From the NCBI RefSeq assembly GCF_017084445.1, contig NZ_CP070947.1, forward strand, positions 1 through 64,000: 64,000 bases of DNA, read 5' to 3'. Below are positions 30,740-42,163 of the stretch, piece by piece (the stretch's first letter is position 1; the number at the start of each line of letters is the position of its first letter). The notes beneath the pieces were generated by a model. That model did not search any database. It saw only the letters and a program-made list of their open reading frames with translations, and had not been told where the DNA came from. This DNA is from Mycoplasma sp. Mirounga ES2805-ORL (GTDB lineage Bacteria; Bacillota_I; Bacilli_A; Mycoplasmatales; Metamycoplasmataceae). The position numbers and the translations under genes are program-made.

Positions 30740-33700
30740 ATACACATTACCTAGAACGTCTAGTTCTACTATTTTATAATTTTTCATTAACACATTTATC
30801 GACTTTATAAGTCTTTTATTATCTAAATTATCTTTTATCTTTGAAATTTCGATAGTTTGATTAGAAGGAACTAAACCAACGGTGTGGTAAAGTTCATTTT
30901 GTTCATCCATGAAAATAGTTCCTTTTTTTAATACAAGAACAGGTTTTTCAGATAATTCAATATTAAATTGTTCTTTTTTAGAATCTAAGGATTCTTGATC
31001 ATAAACACTTTCATCAAGAAGATTTATATTTTTGCCTGTCATTTTTAAAATTTGACTGTTTGCAACTATAAGTGAATAGTTATTTTTTTTGTTCTTATAA
31101 ACTAGACCGCCAATTCAATTAAGGCTTTCATTAAATGATTTATTATTTTGTTTTTTATTCATAACTATATTGTCTTTTTTATAAGAATCACCTATTAATC
31201 TTAGTTTTTTATAAATTTTAATAGTTTTAGTTTCATAGTTGTAAATTGCAATTTTTCCAAAGTTAACTAGTGTATCAATTTTTTCTTTTGTAAATGTTTC
31301 TGGGAAGTTTATCAATAAGTCATTATACATGTATTCTATAAACGGATTTTTATGATCTTGATATTTCATATAAATGTCATTAAGTATTTTATATTCAGAT
31401 TTATGGCTATTGCACATTAATAATTTAGATGCTTTGGGGGCATTTTCGCCAAAATAATCTTTTAAGTTTTTATCCTTATTTTTTTCATCAATAAGTTTTA
31501 TGTATGTAATTTTATTAATTGAACTATTATCAAGTGAATTTTCTTTAAGTCCGTAAAGTGTATCATTAAATAATTTAACATTGCTTTTTGTAATAATTTT
31601 TCTTGAAAATTGAAAATCAACTTTTCTATTTTCTAAACTATTTTTAACAATTTGAGCAATTTTTTTAGAATCGTATAATTTTTTAAGCTCTTTAGAATTT
31701 GAAACTTCTTTTAAAACTCCTGTTAACATATTTTCTTTATATAATATTCCATTAAGACTTACTAATTCATATTTAGTGTCATCTAAAAATAATTCATTAA
31801 ATAAGGTTTTAGTATTATTTGAGATTAAAGAAATAATTGTGGCGTCAACAGCGTGATGAGAAAAATCATTTCTGTCTTTTAAGCCAATTTTAGATATCTT
31901 TCTAATATAACTTGTTATACTTCCATTAATACAGGTTACTTTAAATTCATTATCATGATTTTTTGAATAATTTTGTAAAGTATCTCTAAATATTTTAGTT
32001 GCATATCTAGTATCGTTCAAATTTCTGGCCATAAATGTTTTCTGGTCATTTTCATCAAATTTAGAAACTAATAATTTGTTATGCTTATCTGATTTAGATT
32101 TTTTACTTGGAAATCATGAATCATCTTTATTATGTAAGAATAATTTATCACATCATTCTTTATACATTATTCAATTCCATTGTGAACTATTAAGTTTTTT
32201 AAAGTAATTAAAAGGTATGTTTTGTCCTTTTACTTGATTATTTGTTCTTTTAGTCAATACTTTATTTGATGATGAGTCATCCATTGATCAACTATAAGGA
32301 ATAATGTGGTCTATTTCTACATAACTAGGATCATTAATTATTAATTCTAGATCAAGTTCTTTTCCATCATAAGGGTCAATATGTTCTTGTTGTAAATAAA
32401 GAAATAATTTATATTTTAAATTATTTGAAAACTTACTTGAATTTAAATCTATGTTCTTATTTAATAATTTAGATATATTAGTTTCAATAGAATTATTTCT
32501 TTTCTTGTTTGAATTATTTAATTGTGATATTTGTTTTCTAACTTCATCACTATTTTTTTCTCTAGCAAGTTCAACAGTAACATTTTTAATATCATAAATA
32601 TCCGAATATAACTTTTTAATTTTGTTAAATACAGATACAGCTTCTTTCATAGTTGTTCTTACAGAAGGTGGAAGTATGGCATCATCTAAAAAAGCTTGAC
32701 TGAGGTATTTTTTATTTTGTATATTTGTTTCATTTGCTTTTTGTAGGTTTTCATCATTAAATTTAATTCTTTCAAAATTATCACTATATTTTAGTAGTGA
32801 TGGAATAAAGTATAAGTGGCATTTAGTTGATAAACTAGACATTTGAGAAGAAATTATCTTTTCTGAAGATGAAAGATTTTTAATAGCGTCTTCTTTTAAA
32901 TCTTCTGTCTCAAAATATTTATTTCAGAACTTTAGTTTAGATAATAATTCTATTCTTTGGTTTAAATCTTGTGTTTTTGACAATTCTGTTACTATTTCAT
33001 CATAATCATTTATTCATAATTCATAATTAGGGAATGAAATAATATCTAAGTTAGCATTACCGCGGGCAAGAATTTGGGTAATATAGAAAATATTTTTTAA
33101 TTCAGAAAAATTTAACTCATAAGTTTTGTTTTTGGCTACACCAAAACCTAGATTCTTCATTTGTAATCAAGAATCATCAATTCCTTTATTTTTGGAATAA
33201 TCAAGCAAGATGTTTTTTAACATAGAAATATTAAAGTTAGTAATTCTAGTTTTTGCAGATGTTATATCTTTATACTTATTAAGTAATGTATTTAGGAGTT
33301 CAATTTTATTTTCTTCGCTTAATTTAAAATCTACAAAGGCTGAATTAATTAGATTATTCATATCGTTTAATAGATTAAAAATTTCTGAGCTTGCAGTATG
33401 TTTTGGCGCTCTTGGTTGGTCTACAAAAACACTACAACGCCCAATATTTTTTTCTCATATGGAGTCACCAATTTTTTCTATGTGACCATCATTATTTTTT
33501 TGATATAAACCATATTTAGTAGGACTATTTTGACTACCGGGTCCTACATTAAAAGGTCTTATAGTTGAAAATAAATTTAAAAAATCATTCTTTATAGCAG
33601 AAATTACTTTTTCTGGATAATTGTCAAAAACTTGATTTAATTCTTTAATTCAATCAAGGTTTGAAAATGATCTTGAGTATTCTGAAGCAAAGTTATCTTG

Positions 33701-34234
33701 ATTTTTGTAAAAACCATTTTTTTCATAAAACTTATATAAAAGTTCAGTTGGCAATAATTTTTCATTTTTTGCTAAAATTGCTTTTGACTTGTTATCATCA
33801 TTATTGTTTTTATCAGACTCATTTTCAATTATCGTGTAGAAGAAACCTCTATTCTCTAAGTAATCATGTAACAATCAAGATAATTCTTTAGGACTAACTT
33901 GATTTCTTAGAGCTTTAATTTTTAGATCAAGAATATTTTGATATTTATTTGATAATTTTCTAAAAGTGTCATAAATATCTTTTTTTGACTCAAATTTAAA
34001 AAAATCTTGATATCTAAATAACATGTTTATAAATTTTTCATTTCTATACTTTCTTCTTCTTAAAAGTCTTCTTGATGAACGAGCCGCTCTTCTGTCGGTT
34101 GCTAGTTCTGGTTCACTAAATAGTCTTGAACCAAGTTTTAAAATTTCATTTGTGTTATTGTCAATTACTGCTCAACCCACAGATCCTACACCTAGGTCAA
34201 ATCCTATTGTAACTTCATGTTTTTTATCATTCAT
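30725..34234 (-). CDS. cas9: CRISPR-associated endonuclease Cas9
   Basis: 1169 residues from ATG 34234, preceded by GAGGAG. RuvC-I GFDLGVGSVGWAV has the catalytic Asp at 13. The arginine-rich bridge helix follows (DRRAARSSRRLLRRRKYRN, about 48-66). RuvC-II is VTVELAREKN (Glu555). The HNH block is VEIDHIIPYSW (His643) with NKVLTKRTNNQVKG, and RuvC-III is HHAVDATIISL (Asp797). All nuclease residues are present, so it should cut both strands. Cas9 uses a crRNA:tracrRNA duplex to cut matching phage or plasmid DNA. The length is between the usual II-C and SpCas9 sizes, near small II-A enzymes. Confidence 0.98.
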
Positions 34235-34365
34235 TGTATATACTCCTCTTTTAATTTGAATATTTTCTTAATTTAATTTTATCTTAAATAAGAATTTAGA
34301 TTCATATTTTGAAATCGATTTCTTTTGTTGAATAACTTTTTGATCATAAAATCATAAAAGTAAAA

Positions 34366-34388
34366 TAAAAACTCCAAAATTGGAGTTT
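34366..34388 (-). terminator. Terminator after tRNA-Ile
   Basis: AAACTCCAA pairs with TTGGAGTTT. Read on the minus strand it is followed by TTTTATTTTA. It ends the rplM-rpsI-tRNA-Ile block before cas9. The stem core ACTCC/GGAGT equals that at 23035-23056. Confidence 0.75.
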
Positions 34389-34406
34389 GATCAAAACTAA
34401 TTGAAA

Positions 34407-34483
34407 TGGTGCGAACTAATGGACTTGAACCATCGACCTCACGATTATCAGTCGTGTGCTCTAACCAACTGAGCTAAGCTCGC
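34407..34483 (-). tRNA. tRNA-Ile (anticodon GAT)
   Basis: 77 nt with encoded CCA, read on the minus strand. The acceptor GCGAGCT/AGTTCGC pairs with one G-U. D arm TAGCTCAGTTGGTTAGAGC, anticodon loop CTGATAA and T arm GGTTCAAGTCC. Confidence 0.96.
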
Positions 34484-34543
34484 AAGCAATGTGACTATTA
34501 TTGTCACATGTTATTATATAAATTATTTTAAAATTCGGAAATA

Positions 34544-35002
34544 TTAACGTTTTGAGAATTGACGTGAACGACGTGCAGCATTAAGACCTGGTTTTTTACG
34601 TTCTTTAATTCTTGCATCTCTTGTTAACATACCTTCAGGTTTTAGTTTTCCTCTATATGAATCACTAGCTAATAGTAAAGCTCTAGCAATACCTAATCTA
34701 ATAGCTCCTGCTTGGCCACTTAAACCGCCACCTCTAACATTTACACTAATATCAAACTTACCTTTTGTTTCGGTAATAACTAATGGTTGTTCAGCATCTT
34801 TAATATAAATATCACTTGTTAAATAATCTCTTGCAGGACGTTTGTTAATTGTAAAATCACCTTTTCCTGGTCTAAGAATAACTCTAGCTGTTGAGCTTTT
34901 ACGACGACCTAATCCACGGTATTCAACTTCTGAAGAAGTTTTTTTAGTTTTAACTGTTGTAGTTTTCTTTGTAGTAGTTGTTTTTTTAGTTGTTTCTGCC
35001 AT
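34544..35002 (-). CDS. rpsI: 30S ribosomal protein S9
   Basis: 152 residues. The S9 domain starts near residue 27 ([16 protein letters not shown]) and ends with the invariant basic tail RRSRQFSKR, which reaches the P-site tRNA. The first about 25 residues are a Thr/Lys-rich extension ([16 protein letters not shown]), absent in the standard about 130-residue S9. It begins 2 bp after the rplM stop. Confidence 0.97.
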   Translation of the reverse strand: MAETTKKTTTTKKTTTVKTKKTSSEVEYRGLGRRKSSTARVILRPGKGDFTINKRPARDYLTSDIYIKDAEQPLVITETKGKFDISVNVRGGGLSGQAGAIRLGIARALLLASDSYRGKLKPEGMLTRDARIKERKKPGLNAARRSRQFSKR

Positions 35003-35004
35003 GA

Positions 35005-35439
35005 CTATCTAATCTCCAAACTTTCTGGTTTTTGTGCTTCATATTTGTGTGTAGGTCCTTCAACAACAAATAGGTTTTTACGTTGCTTGTCTCCTAATTT
35101 TGTATGTGGAAGCATACCATAAATAGCTTTTTCTACTAATGCAGTAGGTTTTTTAACTCTTAATTTATCTGCGGTAATAGTTTTTAGACCACCTGGGTAA
35201 CCTGAGTGGCTGTAGTAAACCTTATCTGTTTCTTTATTTGCTGTTAATTGAATTTTTTCGGCGTTAATAACAATAACATTATCGCCCATGTCAGCGTTTG
35301 GTGTAAATGTTGCTTTTGTTTTTCCTCTAAGAACCGAGGCAACAAAAGAAGCTAAACGACCTAAAACTTGACCTTCAGCATCAACAACAAATCATTTTTT
35401 ATTTGCATGTTCACGATTAACAATTGTTGTTTGTCTCAT
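35005..35439 (-). CDS. rplM: 50S ribosomal protein L13
   Basis: 144 residues, ATG 35439 with AAAGGAG upstream. Typical blocks are [47 protein letters not shown] and [19 protein letters not shown]. It is an early-assembling 50S protein. rplM-rpsI is the standard bacterial pair. Confidence 0.97.
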
Positions 35440-35626
35440 TTTGCTCTCCTTTAATTTTTATAAAATAAACGTTAATTTCACACTTTATTATGTGTTCGTA
35501 ATATAAATTGCATTAACAATTATATATGCTTATTGATTTTTCCATAATAAAAAAATAAGCACTTTTTATTGCTTTTTAAGCATATAAATTGTAACTAATT
35601 TATTAAATTTATATAAAATTTTAATT

Positions 35627-36796
35627 ATGAAAAATAATAGTGAAAATATTAGAGCACTTTTTCCAATTCTAAATAAGATTACATACTTTGACTCTTCAGC
35701 AATGGCCCTCAAACCTACAACAGCAGTTGATGCTGTTAATAAGTTTTATAGAGAAATGAGTGTAAGTACAAGAACTAGTGATACTGAAATAGGAATGCTG
35801 AATAAGAAAATAATTAATAGTACAAGAGAAAAAGTGGGCAGGCTAATTAACGCAGATCCAGAAGAAATTATTTTTACCTCTGGATGTACTGACTCTTTGA
35901 ATAAAGCGGCTCTAATGCTAAAGAGTATTTTAAATGAAAGGGATGAAATTTTAGTTAGCGGGTTTAATCATTCTTCAAATATTGTTCCTTGGATAAAAAT
36001 TGCTGAGGAAAAAAAGGCAAAAGTTAAAATTGTTGAAGATTTGGTTTCAAACATTTCTAAGCAAACAAAAATTATTTGTTTGTCGCAAACATCAAATAGT
36101 TTTGAACATAAGGAAGATATTAATAACTTATATAAGGTAACTAGAGAAAAAAATATTATCTTAGTTAATGATGTTGCACAAGCTATTGTTTCATCTAAAG
36201 TTGATTTACATAATACATCTGACATAATTGCGTTTAGTAGCAATAAATTATATGGTCCAACTGGATTTGGAGTTTTAGCAATTAGAGATGATTTACTAAA
36301 AAAATTAAATCCTCCATTTTATGGCGGTGGCGCTGTTATTTCAATTATTGATAGTATGTCTTTTGCTTGCAAAGCCAATGTTGAACAATATGAACCTGGT
36401 ACGCCAAATTTAAGTGCAATTCACATGTTTAATGAGTCACTAAATTTCTTTGAAAACATATTAGGTGGACAAAAAGGTAGTTTTGAAATATTGAGAGATT
36501 TATCAGAATATGCTTTTGATAAACTTTCTAAAATTGAGAATTTAGTAATGTATAACTCTAGAGGTAATCATATATTATTATTTAATATAGGAGATGTAAA
36601 TTCGCATGATGTTGCATCATATTTAGGCTCTAAAGACATTTATGTAAGAGCAGGATTATTTTGTACTCATTATGTTTCAAAAATGAAAAATATTCCTTCT
36701 TTTGTAAGAGTTAGTTTAGGAGTCTATAATACAAAAGAAGATATTGATAAACTTTATAACGCATTAAAAGAAGGAGGTAATTTCATTGTCTTATAG
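35627..36796 (+). CDS. sufS: Cysteine desulfurase (SufS-like)
   Basis: 389 residues from ATG 35627. No Shine-Dalgarno is visible; a TATAAA box close upstream suggests a short or leaderless mRNA. The PLP-binding Lys lies in AFSSNKLYGPTGFG and the active Cys in RAGLFCTHY, as in SufS-type group II desulfurases. It takes sulfur from cysteine for Fe-S clusters and hands it to the SufU-like protein encoded next, whose start overlaps it by 11 bp. Confidence 0.93.
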   Translation: MKNNSENIRALFPILNKITYFDSSAMALKPTTAVDAVNKFYREMSVSTRTSDTEIGMLNKKIINSTREKVGRLINADPEEIIFTSGCTDSLNKAALMLKSILNERDEILVSGFNHSSNIVPWIKIAEEKKAKVKIVEDLVSNISKQTKIICLSQTSNSFEHKEDINNLYKVTREKNIILVNDVAQAIVSSKVDLHNTSDIIAFSSNKLYGPTGFGVLAIRDDLLKKLNPPFYGGGAVISIIDSMSFACKANVEQYEPGTPNLSAIHMFNESLNFFENILGGQKGSFEILRDLSEYAFDKLSKIENLVMYNSRGNHILLFNIGDVNSHDVASYLGSKDIYVRAGLFCTHYVSKMKNIPSFVRVSLGVYNTKEDIDKLYNALKEGGNFIVL

Positions 36797-37208
36797 TATT
36801 AATGAAAAACAAAATTTAATATTTAGTCACTATTCAGAACCAGTTTATAAAGATAACCACGAACACACTAATAAGGTTTATGGAATAAGTTGTGCTGACT
36901 ATTTAGAATATGACTATAGTTTTGAAAATAATCTTTTAAAAACAGTTAATTTTTCAGGTTCTGGTTGTGCTTTTTATGTCGCTTCAACTGATCTAGTAAT
37001 TAGTAATATTTTAAATAAGAACAAAGAAGAAATAATCTATTTTATAGATATTTATGAAAAATTTATTAATGGCGAAAATTTAGAACAAAATGACTTAAAA
37101 CTACTTAAAGAATTAGCTGTATTTGATAATGTTTATAAACAAGAAAATAGAAAAAATTGTGCACTAATGTTTGCACTAGATTTTAGAAATAGAATTAAAA
37201 ATGAATAA
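36786..37208 (+). CDS. sufU: SufU-like Fe-S scaffold/sulfur acceptor
   Basis: 140 residues. The best start is TTG 36786, with AAGGAGG 9-10 bp upstream inside the end of sufS. The three scaffold cysteines are in YGISCADY, SGSGCAFY and NRKNCALM, the IscU/SufU spacing. It is likely a zinc-dependent sulfur acceptor of SufS. It overlaps dinB by 8 bp. Confidence 0.9.
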   Translation: MSYSINEKQNLIFSHYSEPVYKDNHEHTNKVYGISCADYLEYDYSFENNLLKTVNFSGSGCAFYVASTDLVISNILNKNKEEIIYFIDIYEKFINGENLEQNDLKLLKELAVFDNVYKQENRKNCALMFALDFRNRIKNE

Positions 37209-38451
37209 TAAAAAAATAATATTTCATATTGACTTTGATAGTTATTTTTGTAGCGCCCATAGATCTTTAAATAGTGATTTAGATAATAAACCACTTGCAA
37301 TAGGTAAAAATTTAAAACGTTCAATCGCTTCATCTATTAGTTATGAATTAAAAAATAAAGGTGCTAAAGTTGGATGGCCAAACTATAAAATTTTAGAAAT
37401 AGAACCTAAGACTATTTTTATTAAGCCTAATTTTGATTTGTATGTTTCTTTATCAAATAGAATTTTTGATTACATTGCTAAAAACTATTCAAAGAACATT
37501 CAAGTATTTAGTATTGATGAGTGTTGGGTTGATGTAACTTCTATTGTTAATAATGAGAATTTAGATCCTAAAATACTAGCATTAAAAATACAACGAGAGA
37601 TAATGCAAAAATTTAGAATACCTTTATCAATTGGAATATCTTATAATAAATTTTTAGCTAAAATGGGTACTAATTTTGCTAAGCCTTACGGTGTTAAAAT
37701 AATTGATAAAAATGAATTAGTTAATGAAATATGACCCTTACCAATTATTAAATATTTTGGAATAGGTGAACCAACAAAAAATAAATTAAATAAAATTGGA
37801 ATCCAAACAATCAAAGATCTAGCTAAAGCTAACAAGGAGTCATTAAAATTAAAAGCTATTTTTGGTTCTAAATTAGGTTATTTTGTAAATGAGGCAAACG
37901 GAATTAGTGATGATATTATTCATGCAGAAAAAAACGAGCTTAAATCCATTGGCCGTGAATTAACATTTCTTTCCTATGATTTGAGCGATACCGAGGAGAT
38001 TGTGAAAATATTATCAAACTTAGTTGACCAAGTTTGTTTAAGGGCAAAAAATAGAAATATGCTCGCTGGAGTTGTAACAGTTTTAGTAAGAAATACAAAT
38101 AAACATTGAAATTCAAAACAAAAAAAACTAGTTTTTTTATCTCGAGATCCTGATGAAATTTACAAGGTATCATATTCATTATTTAATGAAATATGAGATG
38201 GTGAAATGATTAGAGGTATTGGAGTAAGACTAACTAATTTAAAAAATGAATTTTTAATTTCAAATCCAATAAGTTTGTTTGAAAAAAATGAAAACAAAAA
38301 AAACAGTAAAATTGAGAGAATAATTAAAAATACTAATAATATATTAAAAAGTAATTTATTAAAAACGGGAACAGAATTAGAAAAAGATAAAGTAAAAGAA
38401 AAAATCCAAATGCGGTATCTTGAAGAAGATACAGCAAAGAAAGGCTATTAA
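37201..38451 (+). CDS. dinB: Y-family DNA polymerase (DinB/Pol IV-like)
   Basis: 416 residues, ATG 37201 overlapping sufU. The catalytic acids are in FHIDFDSYFCS (about 8-18) and VFSIDECWVDV. LSIGISYNKFLAKMGTNFAKPYG and the HhH region KYFGIGEPTKNKLNKIGI are typical. The C-terminus (about 360-416) is a Lys-rich tail. It performs translesion synthesis and is probably error-prone, thus a source of variation in a genome with few repair genes. Confidence 0.92.
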
Positions 38452-38452
38452 A

Positions 38453-39550
38453 ATGAGAATAGGACTATTAGGAGGAACCTTCGATCCAATTCATAAAGGT
38501 CACCTTGAAATTGTTAAAAAAGCTTATCAAGACTTAAAACTTGATAAAGTTTTGATTATACCTGCCGCAACCAATCCATTCAAAAAGAAACAAAAAACCG
38601 CAAGTGCTAACGATCGTGTTAAAATGATTAATTTGGCTATTAAAAGTTTAGATATTGATGTTGATATTTGTGATTTTGAAATTAAAAGAGGTGGAATTAG
38701 CTATACTTACGAAACAATTAGATATTTAAAACATAAGTATCCTAATGATGAACTTTTCTTCATTATGGGTAGCGATTTATTACCTAAATTACATAAATGG
38801 GAATTTGTTGAAGAAATATCTCATTTAACACAATTAGTTGTTTTTAAGCGTGATAATAAGCTTTATAAAACTAATTTTAAAAAATTTAATTGCCTTTTAT
38901 TAAATCTTGATAAACCACTTTTAGAGTCCTCAACAGCAATTAGACAAGGTAATTTATTTCAAACAACATTAGAAGTGAACGAGTATATTGGTCAAAATTT
39001 TTTGTATGCTAAAGAAATAGTTCATTCAACTTTAAGTCACGATAGGGCAAGACATTCAGTTTATGCAGCTGAATTTGCGGCGGAATTAGCTAAAAGTGTA
39101 GGCTATGATGCAAAAGTTGCTTATTATGCAGGCTTATTTCACGATATTGCCAAAGAATGAGATTACAAAAAATCAATTCATTTTATAAAACGATATGAAC
39201 CCTCATTATTAATTAATGGAGATTTACCAAGACACAAACACCACCAAATTTGTGGTTCATTATGATTAAAATATGTTTATAGAATTAATAATGATGATAT
39301 TGCAAAAGCAATAAAGGTTCACACAACACTAGATTTTCAGTTATCATTACTAGATAAAATCGTATACATTGCTGACAAGATATGTTTAGGAAGAAAATTT
39401 AAGGGTGTTCAAAAATTACGCAAATTGGTTTATGAAAATTTTAATGAAGGTTTTAAACAAGTTAATCAAGTCAATTATGATTTTAATATAGGAAAAGGAG
39501 TTATTTTTGATGATGAGCAAGAACGAATTTATCAAAAATGAATGAACTAA
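38453..39550 (+). CDS. nadD: NadD-YqeK fusion: nicotinate-nucleotide adenylyltransferase with HD phosphohydrolase domain
   Basis: 365 residues from ATG 38453, 1 bp after dinB. Residues 1 to about 180 form a NadD domain: GLLGGTFDPIHKGHLEI (TxGxH type nucleotidyltransferase site) and ESSTAIRQG. From about 190 an HD domain follows: HDRARHSVYAAEFAAELA, then GLFHDIAKE (metal HD pair), HKHHQICG and DKIVYIADKI, as in YqeK, which hydrolyses Ap4A. The two proteins are neighbours in Bacillus and fused in mycoplasmas. NadD adenylates the nicotinate mononucleotide made by PncB. Confidence 0.94.
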
Positions 39551-39553
39551 AGT

Positions 39554-40273
39554 ATGGAATTAGCAAGATTGCAAAAAATTATCGCTGCTAGCGGATTTTG
39601 TTCAAGAAGAAGAGCGGAAGAATTAATTAAAGATAAGAGAGTGACAGTTAATGGCAATATAGCCAGTTTGGGCGATAAGGCAAGTGTTGATGATGAAATA
39701 AAAGTTAATAATAAATTAATTGTTATAAAAAAGAATAATTTTGAATATTTTATTTTAAATAAGCCAAGAAAAACGATTTCTAGTTCAAATGATGAACACA
39801 ACCGCCAAACGGTTGTCGATTTAATTAATACAAAATCTCGAATTGTTCCGGTCGGGAGATTAGACTATAACACAACAGGTGTGTTGCTTTTAACTGATGA
39901 TTTAGAAATAGTTAATAAATTAACTCACCCTAAGTATGAAATAGAGCGTGTATATAGAGTTAGAATCGATACTCCACTAACACTTAAAGAATTTAATGAA
40001 CTAAATTCAGGAGTTGGAGTAAATGGAAAAATGTCATATCAAGTAGTGGATCAAGTTGAAGAAAAAAGTTATACAGTAAAATTGCACGTTGGCTCTTATC
40101 ACCATGTTAAAAAACTTTTTGAACACTTTGATAGGAAAGTTTTAAATTTAAAACGAATATCTTTTGCGAATTTAAAAGTAGATAAAATTGCAGAAGGAAC
40201 ATATAGAAAACTCACATTAAAAGAACTTAAAGATTTAAAAGCTATTATTAGAAGTAAAGATATTAATAAGTAA
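39554..40273 (+). CDS. rluB: RsuA/RluB-family rRNA pseudouridine synthase
   Basis: 239 residues from ATG 39554. An S4 RNA-binding domain comes first (RLQKIIAASGFCSRRRAEELI), then the catalytic block VPVGRLDYNTTGVLLLTDD with the Asp, and KLHVGSYHHVKKLFEH further on (normally EGRNRQVRRM), which is somewhat divergent. It modifies 23S or 16S rRNA; RluB is more likely by length. It starts 3 bp after nadD-yqeK. Confidence 0.88.
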   Translation: MELARLQKIIAASGFCSRRRAEELIKDKRVTVNGNIASLGDKASVDDEIKVNNKLIVIKKNNFEYFILNKPRKTISSSNDEHNRQTVVDLINTKSRIVPVGRLDYNTTGVLLLTDDLEIVNKLTHPKYEIERVYRVRIDTPLTLKEFNELNSGVGVNGKMSYQVVDQVEEKSYTVKLHVGSYHHVKKLFEHFDRKVLNLKRISFANLKVDKIAEGTYRKLTLKELKDLKAIIRSKDINK

Positions 40274-40365
40274 TACAATATATTTATAAATATATAATCA
40301 TTTACATTACCTTTGTTTAAAATAAGGTATGTTTTGATGTATATTTGTATATTCGAAAGGAAAAT

Positions 40366-42153
40366 ATGTGGAAGACATTAAAGTTATTACCCGGTAAAGT
40401 CAAAGTTTTGTTTATCTTTGGTGCTTTTTTTGTTTTGCTTTCAACAATTTTGAATACGTTTTTACCAAATGTTATTAATCAATTTATTAAATTAATTTTT
40501 GAAAATGAAGTAGATAAAGATAAAGAAGTTTCAATAATTTTTTTTCATTTTACACTATTTACAAAACCAGTTAATGAAGCTAAGAACACTTTAATTATTA
40601 TGGTTCTCTCAATAATTGTTATCAACTTATTTATTTATTTTATTTCAATATTATTTACATTATTTGCTGGTGAATTTACAGTTAAGTTTTATCGTGAAGA
40701 AATGTATAAGAAAATACAAAAATTTAGTTTAAAAAACATTCAAAAAATGAAACCAGAATCTATCTTAACTAGAATGACTACTGATGTTACCGCGATGTGA
40801 GAATTTTTAATTGCAACAACATCTATATTTATTTCCGGAATTTTTTCAACGATAATTGGAATTGTTTTTGCAATAATGATTGATCCACTAATGTCAATTG
40901 CTGTTATTTCGATAGCACCGATTATGGTTATAATAATAATTTTTGTCGGCAAAAAAGTTTCGCCTCTTATTAAAAAGACCCAGAAATCTGTTGAAGTACT
41001 AACTAAAAATATTGATGAAAATATTTTAGGAACTAGAGTTATTAAAACTTTTAATTTAGAAAAAGAAAGACAAGAAATATTTAAAAGTGCGAGTCAAGAT
41101 TGATTTCATCTTCAATACAAAACAAGTATTATTTTCGCTAGTGTCTGACCGTTGTTCTTTATGCTTATAAATATTTTAATAATTCCAATTTATATCTTTG
41201 CGGCATATTACGTTGTTAATGATCTAGGAGTAAATAGTGATTTACTAGTAAGAGTAAATACTTTTGTAGATTATTTATTTATCATAAGTTTTGGAATACT
41301 AATGACAGTTATGTTTTATAGCACCGTGTTTAGAGCTAAAGTTAGTGGTAAAAGAATTTGAGATGTTTTCAATTTTAAAACTGATGATCTTTATGTGGAA
41401 AACGGTATAAATCTAAAAGATAATTTTGATATCGATATTCAAAATCTTAACTTTAAGTATTTTAACAAAGCCAAAGAAAATGTCTTGTCGAATATCAATC
41501 TTAATTTAAAACATGGACAAACACTTGGAATTATTGGACCAACCGGTTCAGGGAAAAGCACATTAGTTAATTTATTAGTTAATAATTATTTGTATAAAGA
41601 GGGATCGATAAAAATTGGCGGACATGAAGTAAATGAAATTAATTCTAAGAATCTTCACCAAAATGTTGGAATTGTTTATCAAGATCCACTTCTTTACGGT
41701 GGAACTATTAGGAGCAATCTTAAATGAGCTAATGACGATGCAACAGATGAAGAAATTGTTCAAGCCTTAAAAGATGCAGATGCTTATGAATTTGTTTATT
41801 CTTTTGATAAAAAATTAGATCATGAGATTTCTCAAGGCGCAAAAAATTTAAGTGGCGGTCAAAAACAAAGATTAACTATTGCTAGAACATTATTATTAAA
41901 ACCAAAAATATTAATTTTTGATGATTCAACAAGTGCTCTTGATAATATAACAAGTAAAAAAATTATTGACAATATTAAGCAAAAATATGATTGTTCGCTA
42001 ATTTTAATAAGTCAAAAAATTGCTCCAATCAAAAATTCAGATCTAATTATTGTTATGAATAATGGTAATATCATAGCAAGCGGTAAGCATAATCAATTAT
42101 TAAAAACATCCAGTTATTATAAGGACATTCACCAAAGTCAATTAGAACAATAG
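40366..42153 (+). CDS. ABC exporter, permease-ATPase subunit with degenerate ATP site
   Basis: 595 residues from ATG 40366 with AAAGGA upstream. The N-terminal half has about six membrane helices. The ATPase domain shows GPTGSGKST (Walker A), LSGGQKQR signature and LIFDDSTSALD. The catalytic Glu of Walker B is Asp, and the switch His is replaced by Gln (LILISQKIAP). These are the changes seen in one half of asymmetric heterodimeric exporters such as TM287/288. The partner follows after 10 bp. Substrate unknown: drugs, lipids or peptides. Confidence 0.93.
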
Positions 42154-42163
42154 AAAGGAAAAA

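Noticed and set aside
33210-34259. Plus-strand open frames inside cas9
   Set aside because: They are shadows of the cas9 coding strand with hydrophobic, low-complexity products and no start signals.
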